DNA of 38,692 nt from Rhizobiaceae bacterium (GCA_017644105.1 JAEPMD010000031.1:1-38692), one strand, 5' to 3'; shown: positions 26,982-35,464, counted from the stretch's first letter. Notes: generated by a model not told the origin, from the sequence alone. Program-made: numbers and translations.

Positions 26982-27598
26982 GCTAAACGCTCCTCAAGAG
27001 CTGCAACTGCATCTTTTGACAAAACAAGTTTGCCACGACGCAAGATGTCATAAACATTGATACCTTGAACTGGAAGAACATCAACATTTGGAATGTTCTG
27101 CGCAGCCAATTTGAAATTTGCATCCAATTCAGCGCCACCGATAAACAAAGCATTTTTGATGCCCATTTTATCAAGTGAGCCAGACAATGCTTTTGTCTTT
27201 GCTTCTTTAGCTGTCATTTCGTCAAGAACGATCAAGTCTTGGCTTGCCAATTTCGCTGACAAAGCATGCTTAAGAGCAAGTGAGCGAATTTTCTTTGGCA
27301 TTGCGTGTGAATGATCACGAACAACTGGACCATGAGCTTTACCACCACCACGGAACTGTGGAGCGCGAGCTGAATGGTGACGAGCGCGGCCTGTACCTTT
27401 TTGCTTGTACATTTTAGCGCCTGTGCGAGACACTTCAGAACGACCAAGCGTTTTGTGTGTGCCTTGTTGTTTCTTAGCGAGCTGCCAGCGAACAACACGT
27501 TGGATGATATCCTGACGTGGCTCAAGACCGAACACTGAATCTGAAAGAGATACTTTACCGCTTTCTTTACCGGCAAGAGTGCTTACTGCAATATCCAT
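26978..27598 (-). CDS. rplD: 50S ribosomal protein L4
   Basis: L4 extends into the exit tunnel and in enteric bacteria represses the S10 operon. The 206-residue protein has the tunnel-loop motif [24 protein letters not shown] (about 68-92) and the [15 protein letters not shown] helix. It shares one base with rplC (TAATG) and overlaps rplW by four. Confidence 0.98.
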   Translation of the reverse strand: MDIAVSTLAGKESGKVSLSDSVFGLEPRQDIIQRVVRWQLAKKQQGTHKTLGRSEVSRTGAKMYKQKGTGRARHHSARAPQFRGGGKAHGPVVRDHSHAMPKKIRSLALKHALSAKLASQDLIVLDEMTAKEAKTKALSGSLDKMGIKNALFIGGAELDANFKLAAQNIPNVDVLPVQGINVYDILRRGKLVLSKDAVAALEERLA

Positions 27599-28311
27599 TA
27601 CTCAGCTCCCTCTGTTGCGGCTTCTGCAGGAGCAGCGCCTTCACGAATGCCAGCAGGAACAGGTGCATCAGCTGGTAGTGAAGCTTTAATCGCATCACGA
27701 ACAGTGACCCAAGTTCCTTTAGAACCAGGTACAGCACCTTTGATCAACAATAGACCACGATCAACGTCTGTGGACACGATCTCAAGGTTCTGAGTGGTAA
27801 CGCGTGTCTGACCCATGTGACCAGCCATTTTCTTACCTTTGAAAACCTTACCAGGATCCTGACACTGACCTGTTGAGCCGTGTGCACGGTGAGAGATTGA
27901 AACACCGTGTGTTGCGCGCATACCGCCGAAGTTGTGACGCTTCATAGCACCGGCAAAACCTTTACCGATTGAAGTACCTGTCACATCAACAAGCTGACCA
28001 GCAACAAAGTGGCTCGCGATCAACTCAGCACCAACATCAATCATGTTGTCTGAAGATACACGAAACTCAACCATTTTTGCTTTAGGCTCAACGTTTGCAA
28101 TTGCAAACTGGCCACGGTCGGCTTTGTTTGTGTTTTTCACTTTTGCGCGGCCAACACCAACCTGAACGGCTGAGTAACCATTTTTTTCTTCTGTCCGCTG
28201 AGCTACCACCTGGCAGTTCTCAAGACGCAGAACAGTAACGGGAATGTGCTCGCCGGCGTCGTTATAGACCCGGGTCATCCCTACTTTCTGTGCAATAACA
28301 CCTGAACGCAT
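27598..28311 (-). CDS. rplC: 50S ribosomal protein L3
   Basis: L3 initiates large-subunit assembly; its loop reaches the peptidyl-transferase centre. The 237-residue protein starts [28 protein letters not shown] and has [29 protein letters not shown]. The glutamine in HGSTGQ is the PrmB methylation site in E. coli. An Ala/Glu-rich tail of about 25 residues is an alphaproteobacterial extension. A 130-base spacer separates it from rpsJ. Confidence 0.98.
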   Translation of the reverse strand: MRSGVIAQKVGMTRVYNDAGEHIPVTVLRLENCQVVAQRTEEKNGYSAVQVGVGRAKVKNTNKADRGQFAIANVEPKAKMVEFRVSSDNMIDVGAELIASHFVAGQLVDVTGTSIGKGFAGAMKRHNFGGMRATHGVSISHRAHGSTGQCQDPGKVFKGKKMAGHMGQTRVTTQNLEIVSTDVDRGLLLIKGAVPGSKGTWVTVRDAIKASLPADAPVPAGIREGAAPAEAATEGAE

Positions 28312-28398
28312 TGGTTCATCCTTTTTAATTCGATAGAGGAGCAGTTTTGCCTATGTGGACAAATTTGAGCTCATAAAGAACGTTTCTTGTTTAAACTT

Positions 28399-28422
28399 CT
28401 TGCCCGAGAAACCCCGAACAAG
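28399..28422 (-). promoter_or_regulatory. Hairpin between rpsJ and rplC
   Basis: On the minus strand CTTGTTCGG pairs with TCGGGCAAG, with two G-T pairs, beginning 19 bases after the rpsJ stop. No T run follows. In the unusual 130-base spacer it could be a processing site or an L4-type leader element moved behind rpsJ; both are inference. Confidence 0.35.
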
Positions 28423-28441
28423 CCTTACTAAATTTGAGATC

Positions 28442-28750
28442 TTAAAGTTTGATCTCTACGTCAACACCAGCAGCAAGGTCGAGCTTCATAAGAGCATCAA
28501 CTGTTTGCGGCGTTGGATCGACAATGTCTAAAAGCCGTTTATGTGTGCGCATTTCAAATTGCTCACGGCTCTTCTTATTAACGTGCGGCGACCGGTTCAC
28601 CGTAAATTTTTCAATACGTGTTGGCAAAGGAACAGGACCACGTACACGTGCGCCTGTGCGTTTTGCTGTCGATACGATTTCGCGTGTCGATGTATCGAGG
28701 ATCCGGTGATCAAACGCTTTTAAGCGAATGCGGATGTTTTGGCCGTTCAT
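28442..28750 (-). CDS. rpsJ: 30S ribosomal protein S10
   Basis: S10 is in the head of the small subunit and also works as NusE in antitermination. The 102-residue protein starts [26 protein letters not shown] and has [41 protein letters not shown]. The alphaproteobacterial [16 protein letters not shown] start is typical. It lies 65 bases after tuf. Confidence 0.98.
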   Translation of the reverse strand: MNGQNIRIRLKAFDHRILDTSTREIVSTAKRTGARVRGPVPLPTRIEKFTVNRSPHVNKKSREQFEMRTHKRLLDIVDPTPQTVDALMKLDLAAGVDVEIKL

Positions 28751-28775
28751 AGGGCAGATCCTTGTTTAAGAGATA

Positions 28776-28800
28776 AGCGCGCGATCAAATACCGCGCGCT
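28776..28800 (-). terminator. GC-rich hairpin after tuf (partial terminator)
   Basis: AGCGCGCG (28776-28783) and CGCGCGCT (28793-28800) form a perfect 8-bp stem, 15 bases past the tuf stop on the minus strand. The following bases TATCTCTT are only weakly T-rich, so partial termination with read-through into rpsJ is the best reading. Confidence 0.5.
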
Positions 28801-28815
28801 CTAAATTAATCTAAA

Positions 28816-29991
28816 TTATTCAGTGATGCTTGCTACGATGCCAGCGCCAACTGTACGACCGCCTTCACGGATCGCAAAGCGTAGCTGCTCTTCCATCGCA
28901 ATTGGCACGATCAACTCAACGTCAACTGTTACGTTGTCGCCAGGCATAACCATCTCTGTGCCTTCACGCAAAGTCACAACACCTGTCACGTCAGTTGTAC
29001 GGAAGTAGAACTGTGGACGGTAGTTTGTGAAGAATGGTGTGTGACGACCACCCTCATCTTTGGTCAAGATGTAGGCTTCTGCAACAAATTTTGTGTGTGG
29101 TGTAACTGAACCAGGCTTACACAAGATCTGACCACGCTCAACGCCATCACGGTCAACACCGCGAAGAAGAACACCAACGTTATCACCAGCTTCACCGCGA
29201 TCAAGCAGCTTGCGGAACATCTCAACACCAGTACATGTTGTTTTTGATGTATCGCGGATACCAACGATCTCGATCTCTTCACCAACATTGATCACACCGC
29301 GCTCAACACGACCTGTTACCACTGTACCACGGCCTGAGATTGAGAACACGTCTTCAATTGGTAGCAAGAATGGCTGATCAATTGGACGCTCTGGTGCTGG
29401 AATGTAGCTATCAACTTGAGCCATTAGCTCACGAACAGCATCTTCACCGATTGTTTTGTCTGAATCTTCCAAAGCTGCCAAAGCAGAACCTTTGATGATC
29501 GGAATATCGTCACCTGGGAACTCATAGCTGTCTAGAAGCTCACGAACTTCCATTTCAACAAGCTCAAGAAGCTCTTCGTCGTCAACTTGGTCAACTTTGT
29601 TCAAGAACACAACGATCGCAGGCACACCAACCTGACGCGCAAGCAAGATGTGCTCACGTGTTTGTGGCATTGGGCCATCAGCTGCTGAACAAACCAAAAT
29701 CGCGCCGTCCATCTGAGCCGCACCAGTGATCATGTTTTTCACATAGTCAGCGTGGCCTGGGCAATCAACGTGTGCGTAGTGACGGTTTTCTGTCTCATAC
29801 TCAACGTGCGCTGTTGAAATGGTGATACCACGGGCACGCTCTTCTGGCGCACCATCAATTTCGTCATAGGCTTTAAAATCACCAAAAAACTTCGTGATCG
29901 CGGCTGTCAAACTTGTTTTACCGTGGTCAACGTGACCAATCGTTCCGATGTTTACGTGAGGCTTCGTGCGCTCAAACTTTTCCTTTGCCAT
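28816..29991 (-). CDS. tuf: Elongation factor Tu
   Basis: EF-Tu brings aminoacyl-tRNA to the ribosome as a GTP complex. The 391-residue protein has GTPase motifs GHVDHGKT (19-26), DCPGH (76-80) and NKVD (131-134), SALAAL as the G5 region, and the complete domains 2 and 3. Length is the alphaproteobacterial 391. In many relatives tuf follows rpsL, rpsG and fusA; here the neighbour upstream is an ECF sigma-factor gene, so the str-operon link is broken. A second tuf copy elsewhere is likely. Confidence 0.99.
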   Translation of the reverse strand: MAKEKFERTKPHVNIGTIGHVDHGKTSLTAAITKFFGDFKAYDEIDGAPEERARGITISTAHVEYETENRHYAHVDCPGHADYVKNMITGAAQMDGAILVCSAADGPMPQTREHILLARQVGVPAIVVFLNKVDQVDDEELLELVEMEVRELLDSYEFPGDDIPIIKGSALAALEDSDKTIGEDAVRELMAQVDSYIPAPERPIDQPFLLPIEDVFSISGRGTVVTGRVERGVINVGEEIEIVGIRDTSKTTCTGVEMFRKLLDRGEAGDNVGVLLRGVDRDGVERGQILCKPGSVTPHTKFVAEAYILTKDEGGRHTPFFTNYRPQFYFRTTDVTGVVTLREGTEMVMPGDNVTVDVELIVPIAMEEQLRFAIREGGRTVGAGIVASITE

Positions 29992-30027
29992 GACGGTCCT
30001 ACCTTTTGTTATCGGGCAAAAACTTAA

Positions 30028-30041
30028 GGGCCATCTGGCCC
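30028..30041. promoter_or_regulatory. Palindrome in the tuf leader
   Basis: GGGCCA-TC-TGGCCC is a perfect 6-bp inverted repeat 37 bases upstream of the tuf start. It can fold in the tuf mRNA leader, and no T run follows. The rest of the 210-base spacer between tuf and the sigma-factor gene holds no gene I can support. Confidence 0.35.
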
Positions 30042-30201
30042 GCTATTGCTTCACATTATTAATCCAAAACACATAGCAAATGCGAAGTTGCAGCCTGATA
30101 AAATCTTTTGGCCGTTTTCGCAAGCAAAAAACGCTTATTTTCATGTGGTTTGGTGAAGCTATCCCTATGTAGTGTGTCCAAATTAAATTTAAAGGGGCCC
30201 G

Positions 30202-31440
30202 TTAGAAACGCAAAAGTTCATCAATTCGGCTCTGCCAAAAGCGCCTCACGCCCTCATCTGTCTCTAAGACAATCGCTTTTTCGTAATAGGAGATCGCCGA
30301 CTTTACCTCCCCCGCGCGCCTTAAAATGTCTGCCCGCAAGGCATGATTTTGCGCGGTTTTATCATGCTCAACTTCCCATGCATCCAACGCTTTGAGGCTT
30401 TCAGGTGCATCATCGATGAAGCTTTGCGCAACGATGTGATTGAGCGCAAATAAAGGAGAATTATGCAGAGTGAGCAATTGTTCATAGCAATTGGCGATAT
30501 CTTGCCAATTGGTGGCTGCAAATTTCGCACTTGTGGAATGATTGGCCGCAATGCGCGCTTGCAAGAGATATATGCCGGGGTCTGCATTATTGCTTAAATT
30601 GATCTTCTGCGCATTTTGCACATGCGCAAGACCCGCTTTGATTAAATCTCTGTCCCAAAGATCCCGATCCTGCATTTCTAAAGGAATCAGCGCACCTTTT
30701 ATAAATCTCGCAGGACGGCGCGCTTCACCCAGCAAGATCAGCGCCATTAGACCATAGGCTTCCGCTAAATTGGGCATATATCGACAAAAGCGTGCGGCCA
30801 ATCGAATGGCTTCCAGCGTGAGGTCTTTGCGTTCCTGAACAGAATTGCGAGCCGCGCGATAGCCTTCATTGTAGATGAGATAGATCGCCGCAAGCACCTG
30901 ACGTATTCGGCTTGATAGGTCCTCATCGCGCGGCATTGTGGTGGAAATTTTAGCCGCTTTCATCTTACGCTTGGCACGTAATAGGCGTGATCGAATTGCT
31001 TCTTCGTGTTGATCAAAGGCCTTGCCAATTTCAAAAGGCTTTAACCCGCCGATAAGGCGCAAAACCAATATCACTTGATCTGTGGGGCTTATGGCTGGGT
31101 GACAGCACAAAAACATCAAGGACAATTCATCATCCAGCACACTGTCTTCATGCGGCTCACGTGATATTTCCTCGACCTTTTGGATAGCATCTTCGGCTTC
31201 CGCACGGGTTTTGATGCCTCGGACATTGTCGATAAAGCGGTTCTTGGCGACTTGGCGGATCCAAGCGCCTTTATTTTGCGGGATCTCATCAGGCCATTTC
31301 TTTAGCGCGACCTCAAAAGCTGTTTGTACATATTCTTCCGCGGTTGAAACATCAGACGTTAGTTTGACCATATAGGCCACGGATGGACCCCAGTCTTCAA
31401 TATAGCTCTGCGCGATGATGTCCTGAATATCTATGTTCAT
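30202..31440 (-). CDS. ECF42-type RNA polymerase sigma factor with long C-terminal extension
   Basis: The 412-residue protein has sigma region 2 (about 10-75: YMVKLTSDVSTAEEYVQTAFEVALKKWP, WIRQVAKNRFIDNVRG) and sigma region 4 (about 112-165: LMFLCCHPAISPTDQVILVLRLIGGLKPFEIGKAF, AIRSRLLRAKRKM). A helical extension of about 230 residues follows, starting VLAAIYLIYNEGY and containing ARFCRYMPNLAEAYGLMALILL, HYHAIHA-type repeats and a TPR-like end. This is the ECF42 architecture, in which no anti-sigma factor is found and the extension is needed for activity. The YciI/DGPF partner typical of ECF42 is two genes upstream. Confidence 0.9.
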   Translation of the reverse strand: MNIDIQDIIAQSYIEDWGPSVAYMVKLTSDVSTAEEYVQTAFEVALKKWPDEIPQNKGAWIRQVAKNRFIDNVRGIKTRAEAEDAIQKVEEISREPHEDSVLDDELSLMFLCCHPAISPTDQVILVLRLIGGLKPFEIGKAFDQHEEAIRSRLLRAKRKMKAAKISTTMPRDEDLSSRIRQVLAAIYLIYNEGYRAARNSVQERKDLTLEAIRLAARFCRYMPNLAEAYGLMALILLGEARRPARFIKGALIPLEMQDRDLWDRDLIKAGLAHVQNAQKINLSNNADPGIYLLQARIAANHSTSAKFAATNWQDIANCYEQLLTLHNSPLFALNHIVAQSFIDDAPESLKALDAWEVEHDKTAQNHALRADILRRAGEVKSAISYYEKAIVLETDEGVRRFWQSRIDELLRF

Positions 31441-31503
31441 GATCAGCTGAATAATTGTAAAATCGCAAAGCCCGGCGTTCGGCGCCGGGCCTTATGGTTT
31501 GAT

Positions 31504-31878
31504 TTAGGTTAGCAATAAAACCGCTAGAGCCAATATTGGCACCATGGTGAGCCAGAATGCCAGAACACGCAACATAAACAATTGCTTGATCTGGAAATAG
31601 CCTGCAAGCGCAATCCGACCGATCAAAAAGGCTGTGCCAATCACATGCAGCCAAAGTGGATTTGCACCTAAATTTTCCAAAAACAGCAGGCAGATGAGGA
31701 AGATCGGTGCATATTCAATCAAATTCCCGTGGGAGCGGATAGATTTTTGCAGTGTAAAATTCTCACCATAACCAAAGCTGATGTTTGATTTGGCGCGGAA
31801 GATCATAGTCACTGTTCCCAATAGAACAACGAGGATCGCTAAGAAGCTCGCATAAAATGCGGTAATCTCAAAACTCAT
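31504..31878 (-). CDS. MAPEG-family integral membrane protein
   Basis: The 124-residue protein starts at ATG 31878 after GGAG and has four hydrophobic segments (about 6-26, 58-76, 78-95 and 103-122). The motif RAKSNISFGYGENFTLQKSIRSHGNLIEYAPIFLICLL is the MAPEG signature region, with the RxHGN-x2-E glutathione-site residues. MAPEG proteins are membrane glutathione transferases or related; function of bacterial members is mostly unknown. It lies between yciI (22-base gap) and the sigma-factor gene (63-base gap), so it belongs to the ECF42 cluster. The longer frame start at 31968 overlaps yciI and is not used. Confidence 0.85.
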   Translation of the reverse strand: MSFEITAFYASFLAILVVLLGTVTMIFRAKSNISFGYGENFTLQKSIRSHGNLIEYAPIFLICLLFLENLGANPLWLHVIGTAFLIGRIALAGYFQIKQLFMLRVLAFWLTMVPILALAVLLLT

Positions 31879-31900
31879 GATAAGTGCTCCTGAAAACCTG

Positions 31901-32272
31901 TTAGCCTTCAAGCAAATGCGCAACATCCGGCACCGGGCGAACTTCCACAGCCCCATAACCCCAGGCAACTAAAGGCACTTTTTCTGCCCATTTAAGCGCT
32001 TCTTCCAAGTTTTCGCATTCTAAGAGATACCAGCCGCCGATTTGTTCTTTCAACTCGGCAAAGGGACCATCATGATATTTGATTTCATCCCCTTCTTTGC
32101 GCAAAGTGGTCGCTGTATCGACACTATCGACAGGTTCACCAGCGACAAAGACACCAGCTTTCGTTGCCTCTTCGCCAAAGGTTCCATAGGCCATCATGTA
32201 AGCTTTGAAAGTGTCGCTGCCATATTCAGGTTGGTTGGCAGGATCATGTGCAAGAAAAAGCGTATATTTCAT
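31901..32272 (-). CDS. YciI/DGPF-domain protein (ECF42 partner)
   Basis: The 123-residue protein starts at ATG 32272, after GGAGACAAAA; a longer frame to 32320 lacks a ribosome site. It contains DGPFAELKEQIGGWYLLEC (68-86), the DGPF motif of YCII-related proteins, and ends in VRPVPD. These proteins have a ferredoxin-like fold and are the most constant targets of ECF42 sigma factors, with unknown biochemical role. It heads the transcription unit that leads into the MAPEG and sigma-factor genes. Confidence 0.9.
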   Translation of the reverse strand: MKYTLFLAHDPANQPEYGSDTFKAYMMAYGTFGEEATKAGVFVAGEPVDSVDTATTLRKEGDEIKYHDGPFAELKEQIGGWYLLECENLEEALKWAEKVPLVAWGYGAVEVRPVPDVAHLLEG

Positions 32273-32413
32273 TTTTGTCTCCAATTGATAATGGTTCAAT
32301 GATGTGAGCTCTATGCTCAATCACATGGGAGACGTTTGGGCGCAACAAAGTGCGTCAAAAAAAGAGAACTTATTTTAGAATAATTGTTAGACGTTTGAAA
32401 AAACGACGTTTTT

Positions 32414-32447
32414 AATGATCCGCGACTTGTGGTTTTCGCGGATCATT
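32414..32447. terminator. Strong hairpin downstream of the small unknown gene
   Basis: AATGATCCGCGA (32414-32425) and TCGCGGATCATT (32436-32447) form a perfect 12-bp stem with a 10-base loop. It begins 20 bases after the stop of the minus-strand gene at 32467. A T run is present on the plus side only (TTTT) and, on the minus side, only 10 bases beyond. Best read as the 3' end of that gene's transcript. The remaining gap to yciI at 32272 should hold the yciI promoter; I found no convincing one. Confidence 0.55.
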
Positions 32448-32466
32448 TTGTCAGAACACACACAGA

Positions 32467-32721
32467 TTAGACCCAAAAATCAAATTTACGGATGCCGCGT
32501 GTGGCTTCAACCAATTCAGCGCGGTTCATTTTCTGCATTTCTTCCAATGTTGGCATATTTTGCGCAGCTTCCAATTGATCAGCTGCTTCTTGTGCCTCTG
32601 CGAAGCGATCTTCAGCTGAATAATGGAAGATTGATGTTAGTTCACGCCATAAGGCCAAAAACGAAATGGTTGCAGTTTCAGTGTGGTCACTTGGTGTTAT
32701 TGTTGCATTTGAATAATTCAT
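32467..32721 (-). CDS. Small protein of unknown function divergent from a LysR regulator
   Basis: The 84-residue protein starts at ATG 32721 after AGGAG; a longer frame to 32832 would run through the operator region and has no ribosome site. It has no signal peptide. Residues about 20-45 (ALWRELTSIFHYSAEDRFAEAQEAADQLEAA) look helical and amphipathic, followed by MPTLEEMQKMNRAELVEATRGIRKFDFWV. I do not recognise the family. It is divergently placed opposite a LysR gene with operator-like repeats between them, so it is probably the target of that regulator. Confidence 0.65.
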   Translation of the reverse strand: MNYSNATITPSDHTETATISFLALWRELTSIFHYSAEDRFAEAQEAADQLEAAQNMPTLEEMQKMNRAELVEATRGIRKFDFWV

Positions 32722-32737
32722 TTTAATCTCCTGTTGA

Positions 32738-32813
32738 ATTTGATATACAAATAACAGTTGATTTTGCATTTGAAAAACGAATATAACAAATAATGAACAT
32801 TTGATTTTCAAAT
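32738..32813. promoter_or_regulatory. Three phased LysR-type operator boxes
   Basis: ATTTG-N5-CAAAT occurs at 32738-32752 and 32799-32813, and an imperfect copy ATTTG-N5-CGAAT at 32768-32782. Starts are 30 and 31 bp apart, about three helical turns, so all face the same side of the DNA. Each fits the LysR T-N11-A rule. They lie between the divergent genes starting at 32721 and 32851, so one regulator could control both. Confidence 0.65.
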
Positions 32814-32850
32814 CATAAACCAAATTGCCCAACCCATAGGGATATGCCCC

Positions 32851-33705
32851 ATGAATATTGATATCGGAAATTTACGTGCATTTTGTGTCGTTGCGGAAAA
32901 AGAAAGCTTTACACTTGCAGGTGAATTGTTGGGCGCAACGCAATCCACGATATCTATGCGCGTTAAAAAGCTTGAGCAATTATTGGGTCAAAAACTATTT
33001 GAAAGTTCACCTCATGGGGTAGAGCTCACCAATTTTGGTACTGACTTTATGCCAAAAGCGCTCGAATTGCTGGGTGCACATGACAACACGCTGCATAGCA
33101 TTACTCACCAAAGTGAAAAGCAAAGTTTCCGTTTGGGTGTTACCTATCACGGCATAGATCAAAATCTGCCTGAGCTTTTATTGATGTTAAAGGAAGCATT
33201 TCCGCAATACAGGCTGACTGTCAGCATTTTAAGCTCAGAAGAACTTTATGCAGGTCTTAGTCGACAAAAGCTTGACGCTATTGTCGCCAAACGCATATCG
33301 GGCGACCATAAAGGAGAGAAACTTTTTGACGGCAAACTTGCCTGGATGTCCGCCAAAGGCTTTGAGTATGATCAAGATGAGCCGCTGCCGCTCGTATCTC
33401 TCGGAGCACCATGCTCTTTGCGCCAAATGGCGATTAATACGCTCAATACCAACAAAGTAAAATGGCAGGAAACCTTCGTTGTCTCCAATGTTTTTGCGGT
33501 CAAATCCGCATTATCTGCAGGGATGGGCATTGCTTGCCTCGAATATCGTACCCTGCCTGATGATTGTAGAGCCATGGGAGAAGAGGCAAATCTTCCACGC
33601 CTACCAAAAACGGAGTTTGTTTTGGAAGCAACATCCACCGCACGTCGACGCGACAAGGTGCTGGTTGATGAAATCACCAGCTTTTTCCAGCGTCAAAATG
33701 GGTAG
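32851..33705 (+). CDS. LysR-family transcriptional regulator
   Basis: The 284-residue protein has a winged helix-turn-helix N-terminus (about 3-62: LRAFCVVAEKESFTLAGELLGATQSTISMRVKKLEQLLGQKLFE) and a shorter effector-binding domain (about 90-280) with two alpha/beta subdomains. The effector cannot be told. LysR proteins usually regulate the divergent neighbour and themselves; here that would be the small gene at 32467-32721. An AGGGAT 8-13 bases ahead could serve as ribosome site. A weak hairpin, TAGATA/TATCTA with TTTCTT, follows at 33723-33746. Confidence 0.93.
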   Translation: MNIDIGNLRAFCVVAEKESFTLAGELLGATQSTISMRVKKLEQLLGQKLFESSPHGVELTNFGTDFMPKALELLGAHDNTLHSITHQSEKQSFRLGVTYHGIDQNLPELLLMLKEAFPQYRLTVSILSSEELYAGLSRQKLDAIVAKRISGDHKGEKLFDGKLAWMSAKGFEYDQDEPLPLVSLGAPCSLRQMAINTLNTNKVKWQETFVVSNVFAVKSALSAGMGIACLEYRTLPDDCRAMGEEANLPRLPKTEFVLEATSTARRRDKVLVDEITSFFQRQNG

Positions 33706-33722
33706 TTTAGCATTTAGTATTT

Positions 33723-33746
33723 TAGATAAAATTGTATCTATTTCTT
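33723..33746 (+). terminator. Weak rho-independent terminator after the LysR gene
   Basis: TAGATA (33723-33728) and TATCTA (33735-33740) form a 6-bp A/T-rich stem, followed by TTTCTT. It is 18 bases after the LysR stop. The stem is weak, so termination may be partial. Confidence 0.4.
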
Positions 33747-33810
33747 AAATCGAATATTCGCAGCTTTGGTGTAATGTCTCATGAGGACAACCGGAAAAGG
33801 TCACGAGACA

Positions 33811-34116
33811 ATGAGCAAATTAAGCTCTCGAAAACGCAAACGCATGAAGATCAATGATGATTGCAGTATAGAAACTGCCAATCATTCAACAGTTGGTCGC
33901 TTAGTCAATGTTTCTGAATTGGGTCTGTGTGTACAAATTCAACGCGCTATTCAATTGCATGAGGGTACAAATGTAAAAATCTTCACCGAACGGGCGGGCA
34001 GCTTGTTTGGTAAAGTGGTTTGGCAACACAAAAATTTTGTCGGCATAGAGCTGGAATTGAGCTCAAACACCTATGCAAAAACCCTCTCGCTTATTCGCGA
34101 GCCGGCGAAAGCCTAA
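33811..34116 (+). CDS. PilZ-domain protein
   Basis: The 101-residue protein starts at ATG 33811; an upstream in-frame ATG at 33781 is also possible. A single PilZ domain is seen: the basic RKRKR motif near the N-terminus (the RxxxR c-di-GMP loop) and NVSELG (the D/N-x-S-x2-G motif), followed by beta strands to the end. PilZ proteins bind cyclic di-GMP and act as effectors in motility or polysaccharide synthesis. The partner is unknown, since no other domain is attached. The start is preceded by a TGTCTC/GAGACA inverted repeat at 33775-33810. It converges with arsH. Confidence 0.82.
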   Translation: MSKLSSRKRKRMKINDDCSIETANHSTVGRLVNVSELGLCVQIQRAIQLHEGTNVKIFTERAGSLFGKVVWQHKNFVGIELELSSNTYAKTLSLIREPAKA

Positions 34117-34140
34117 TCATAAAATCATCTTATATGATTA
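34114..34140. terminator. Bidirectional A/T-rich hairpin between convergent genes
   Basis: TAATCATA (34114-34121) and TATGATTA (34133-34140) form an 8-bp stem with an 11-base loop. It contains the stop codons of both the PilZ gene (34114-34116) and arsH (34138-34140). The stem is A/T-rich and T runs are short, so it would be weak. Confidence 0.35.
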
Positions 34141-34854
34141 TATCGAACGCTGATTGACCCGAGCCACTAAGGCTTCGGCGCTTTCAACGCGTTCTGAATA
34201 TCGATCCACCAAATAGTCCGAGCGTCCGCGGGTCATGTATGTAAATTTGACCAGTTCCTCACATACATCGACAATACGGTTATAAAATCCTGATGGTTTC
34301 ATGCGATCATTGTCATCAAATTCCATCCACGCTTTGGCGACAGATGATTGATTTGGGATGGTGATCATCCGCATCCAGCGACCCAACACACGCATCTGAT
34401 TGACCGCATTAAAGCTTTGCGATCCACCGCAGACTTGCATCACAGCCAGTGTTTTCCCCTGTGTTGGACGCACCGCGCCATCTGATAATGGGATCCAGTC
34501 GATCTGCGCTTTTAAAATGCCGGTCATAGACCCATGACGCTCTGGAGAGACCCACACCATGCCTTCTGACCACTTTGCAAGCTCACGCAATTCCTGCACT
34601 TTTTCACTATCTTCGGCTTTGACCGAATCCGGCAACGGCAAATCGCGCGGATCAAATATCTTTGCCTCGCATCCCAATGCTTCCAATAAACGCTTGGATT
34701 CCTCGGCAACTAGACGTGAGAACGAGCGTTGGCGCAAGGAACCATAAAGCAAAAGGATGCGTGGTGGATGATCAAAATCATCTGATTTTACAAGCTCTTC
34801 GCGCTTAATTTTCTGAAATTGATTCAACTCGACATTGATTAACTCGTCTGTCAT
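34138..34854 (-). CDS. arsH: Arsenical resistance protein ArsH
   Basis: ArsH is an NADPH-dependent FMN reductase that oxidises trivalent organoarsenicals to less toxic pentavalent forms. The 238-residue protein has the flavodoxin-like FMN phosphate loop [11 protein letters not shown], then [10 protein letters not shown] and [23 protein letters not shown], and the C-terminal [15 protein letters not shown]. It overlaps arsC by four bases (ATGA at 34854-34851), so the two are coupled. It is the last gene of the operon. Confidence 0.95.
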   Translation of the reverse strand: MTDELINVELNQFQKIKREELVKSDDFDHPPRILLLYGSLRQRSFSRLVAEESKRLLEALGCEAKIFDPRDLPLPDSVKAEDSEKVQELRELAKWSEGMVWVSPERHGSMTGILKAQIDWIPLSDGAVRPTQGKTLAVMQVCGGSQSFNAVNQMRVLGRWMRMITIPNQSSVAKAWMEFDDNDRMKPSGFYNRIVDVCEELVKFTYMTRGRSDYLVDRYSERVESAEALVARVNQRSI

Positions 34855-35246
34855 TTAACGCGCTCGCCATCTTCTTTGACAAATTCCGATAATTCGTTTG
34901 CAAGCAGTGGCAAGACTTCCTCAGATGGTCGGCACAGCTTCACACCTTTTGGTGAGCATACAATCGGGCGATTGACCAGCACAGGATGTTCAAGCATGGC
35001 ATCTAATAGTGCCTCATTCGAGACACTTTCATCCAAGAGACCAAGTTCTTCCGCGGGTGATTTTGACGTACGCAAGGCTTGGCGCGGTGTTAAATCAGCA
35101 GCTGCGAATAAGGCCTGCAATTGGGGGCGTGTCCAACCTTCCTTGAGATATTCGATCACAATCGGTTCTTCACCCGATTGCTTGATCATTTCCAACACAT
35201 TTCGTGATGTTCCGCAGTCGGGATTATGATGAATGACAATGCTCAT
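34851..35246 (-). CDS. arsC: Arsenate reductase, glutaredoxin-dependent (ArsC)
   Basis: ArsC reduces arsenate to arsenite using glutathione and glutaredoxin. The 131-residue protein starts at ATG 35246; the longer frame to 35282 overlaps the preceding small gene. [11 protein letters not shown] holds the nucleophile C11; R59 (in ALRTSKS), R93 (VNRPIV) and R106 match the anion-binding arginines of the R773 ArsC type, and [11 protein letters not shown] is seen. It follows the cysteine-rich small gene by 23 bases. Confidence 0.95.
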   Translation of the reverse strand: MSIVIHHNPDCGTSRNVLEMIKQSGEEPIVIEYLKEGWTRPQLQALFAAADLTPRQALRTSKSPAEELGLLDESVSNEALLDAMLEHPVLVNRPIVCSPKGVKLCRPSEEVLPLLANELSEFVKEDGERVK

Positions 35247-35269
35247 GATTTGGCTTTCGTTTTTTTCGT

Positions 35270-35449
35270 TCAATGACAACAAGATTTAGTTTCTGGCACT
35301 TCTTTGCTTGGGCTCGAACAACCACAGCCCTCTTCGCCAGCATTTTTGGCAAGCTCATCTTCTCGGCAGCATGCCTGCGCATTTTCGAAGGCTGGACCAC
35401 CGCAGCATGTGGGGTTTTCCGTTGATTGATCTGGTGTTAAATCGCTCAT
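35270..35449 (-). CDS. Small cysteine-rich protein of the ars operon
   Basis: A 59-residue frame reads from ATG 35449 to TGA 35272-35270. Eight cysteines come as two CC pairs (15-16, 27-28), a CxC (42, 44) and a final CC (57-58), with a conserved-looking TCCGG. The first part resembles the CCGG motif in the tail of the ArsR next door. It lies 15 bases after arsR and 23 before arsC, inside the operon, so it is almost certainly translated. Vicinal cysteine pairs suggest binding of As(III) or another soft metal, as in ArsD, but there is no ArsD fold. Function is inferred only. Confidence 0.75.
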   Translation of the reverse strand: MSDLTPDQSTENPTCCGGPAFENAQACCREDELAKNAGEEGCGCSSPSKEVPETKSCCH

Positions 35450-35464
35450 AAATCTACCTTTCTC

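Noticed and set aside
32273-32413. ECF42 promoter before yciI
   Set aside because: I looked for a TGTCGA-type -35 with a CGTC/CGAC-type -10 and found no pair with plausible spacing.
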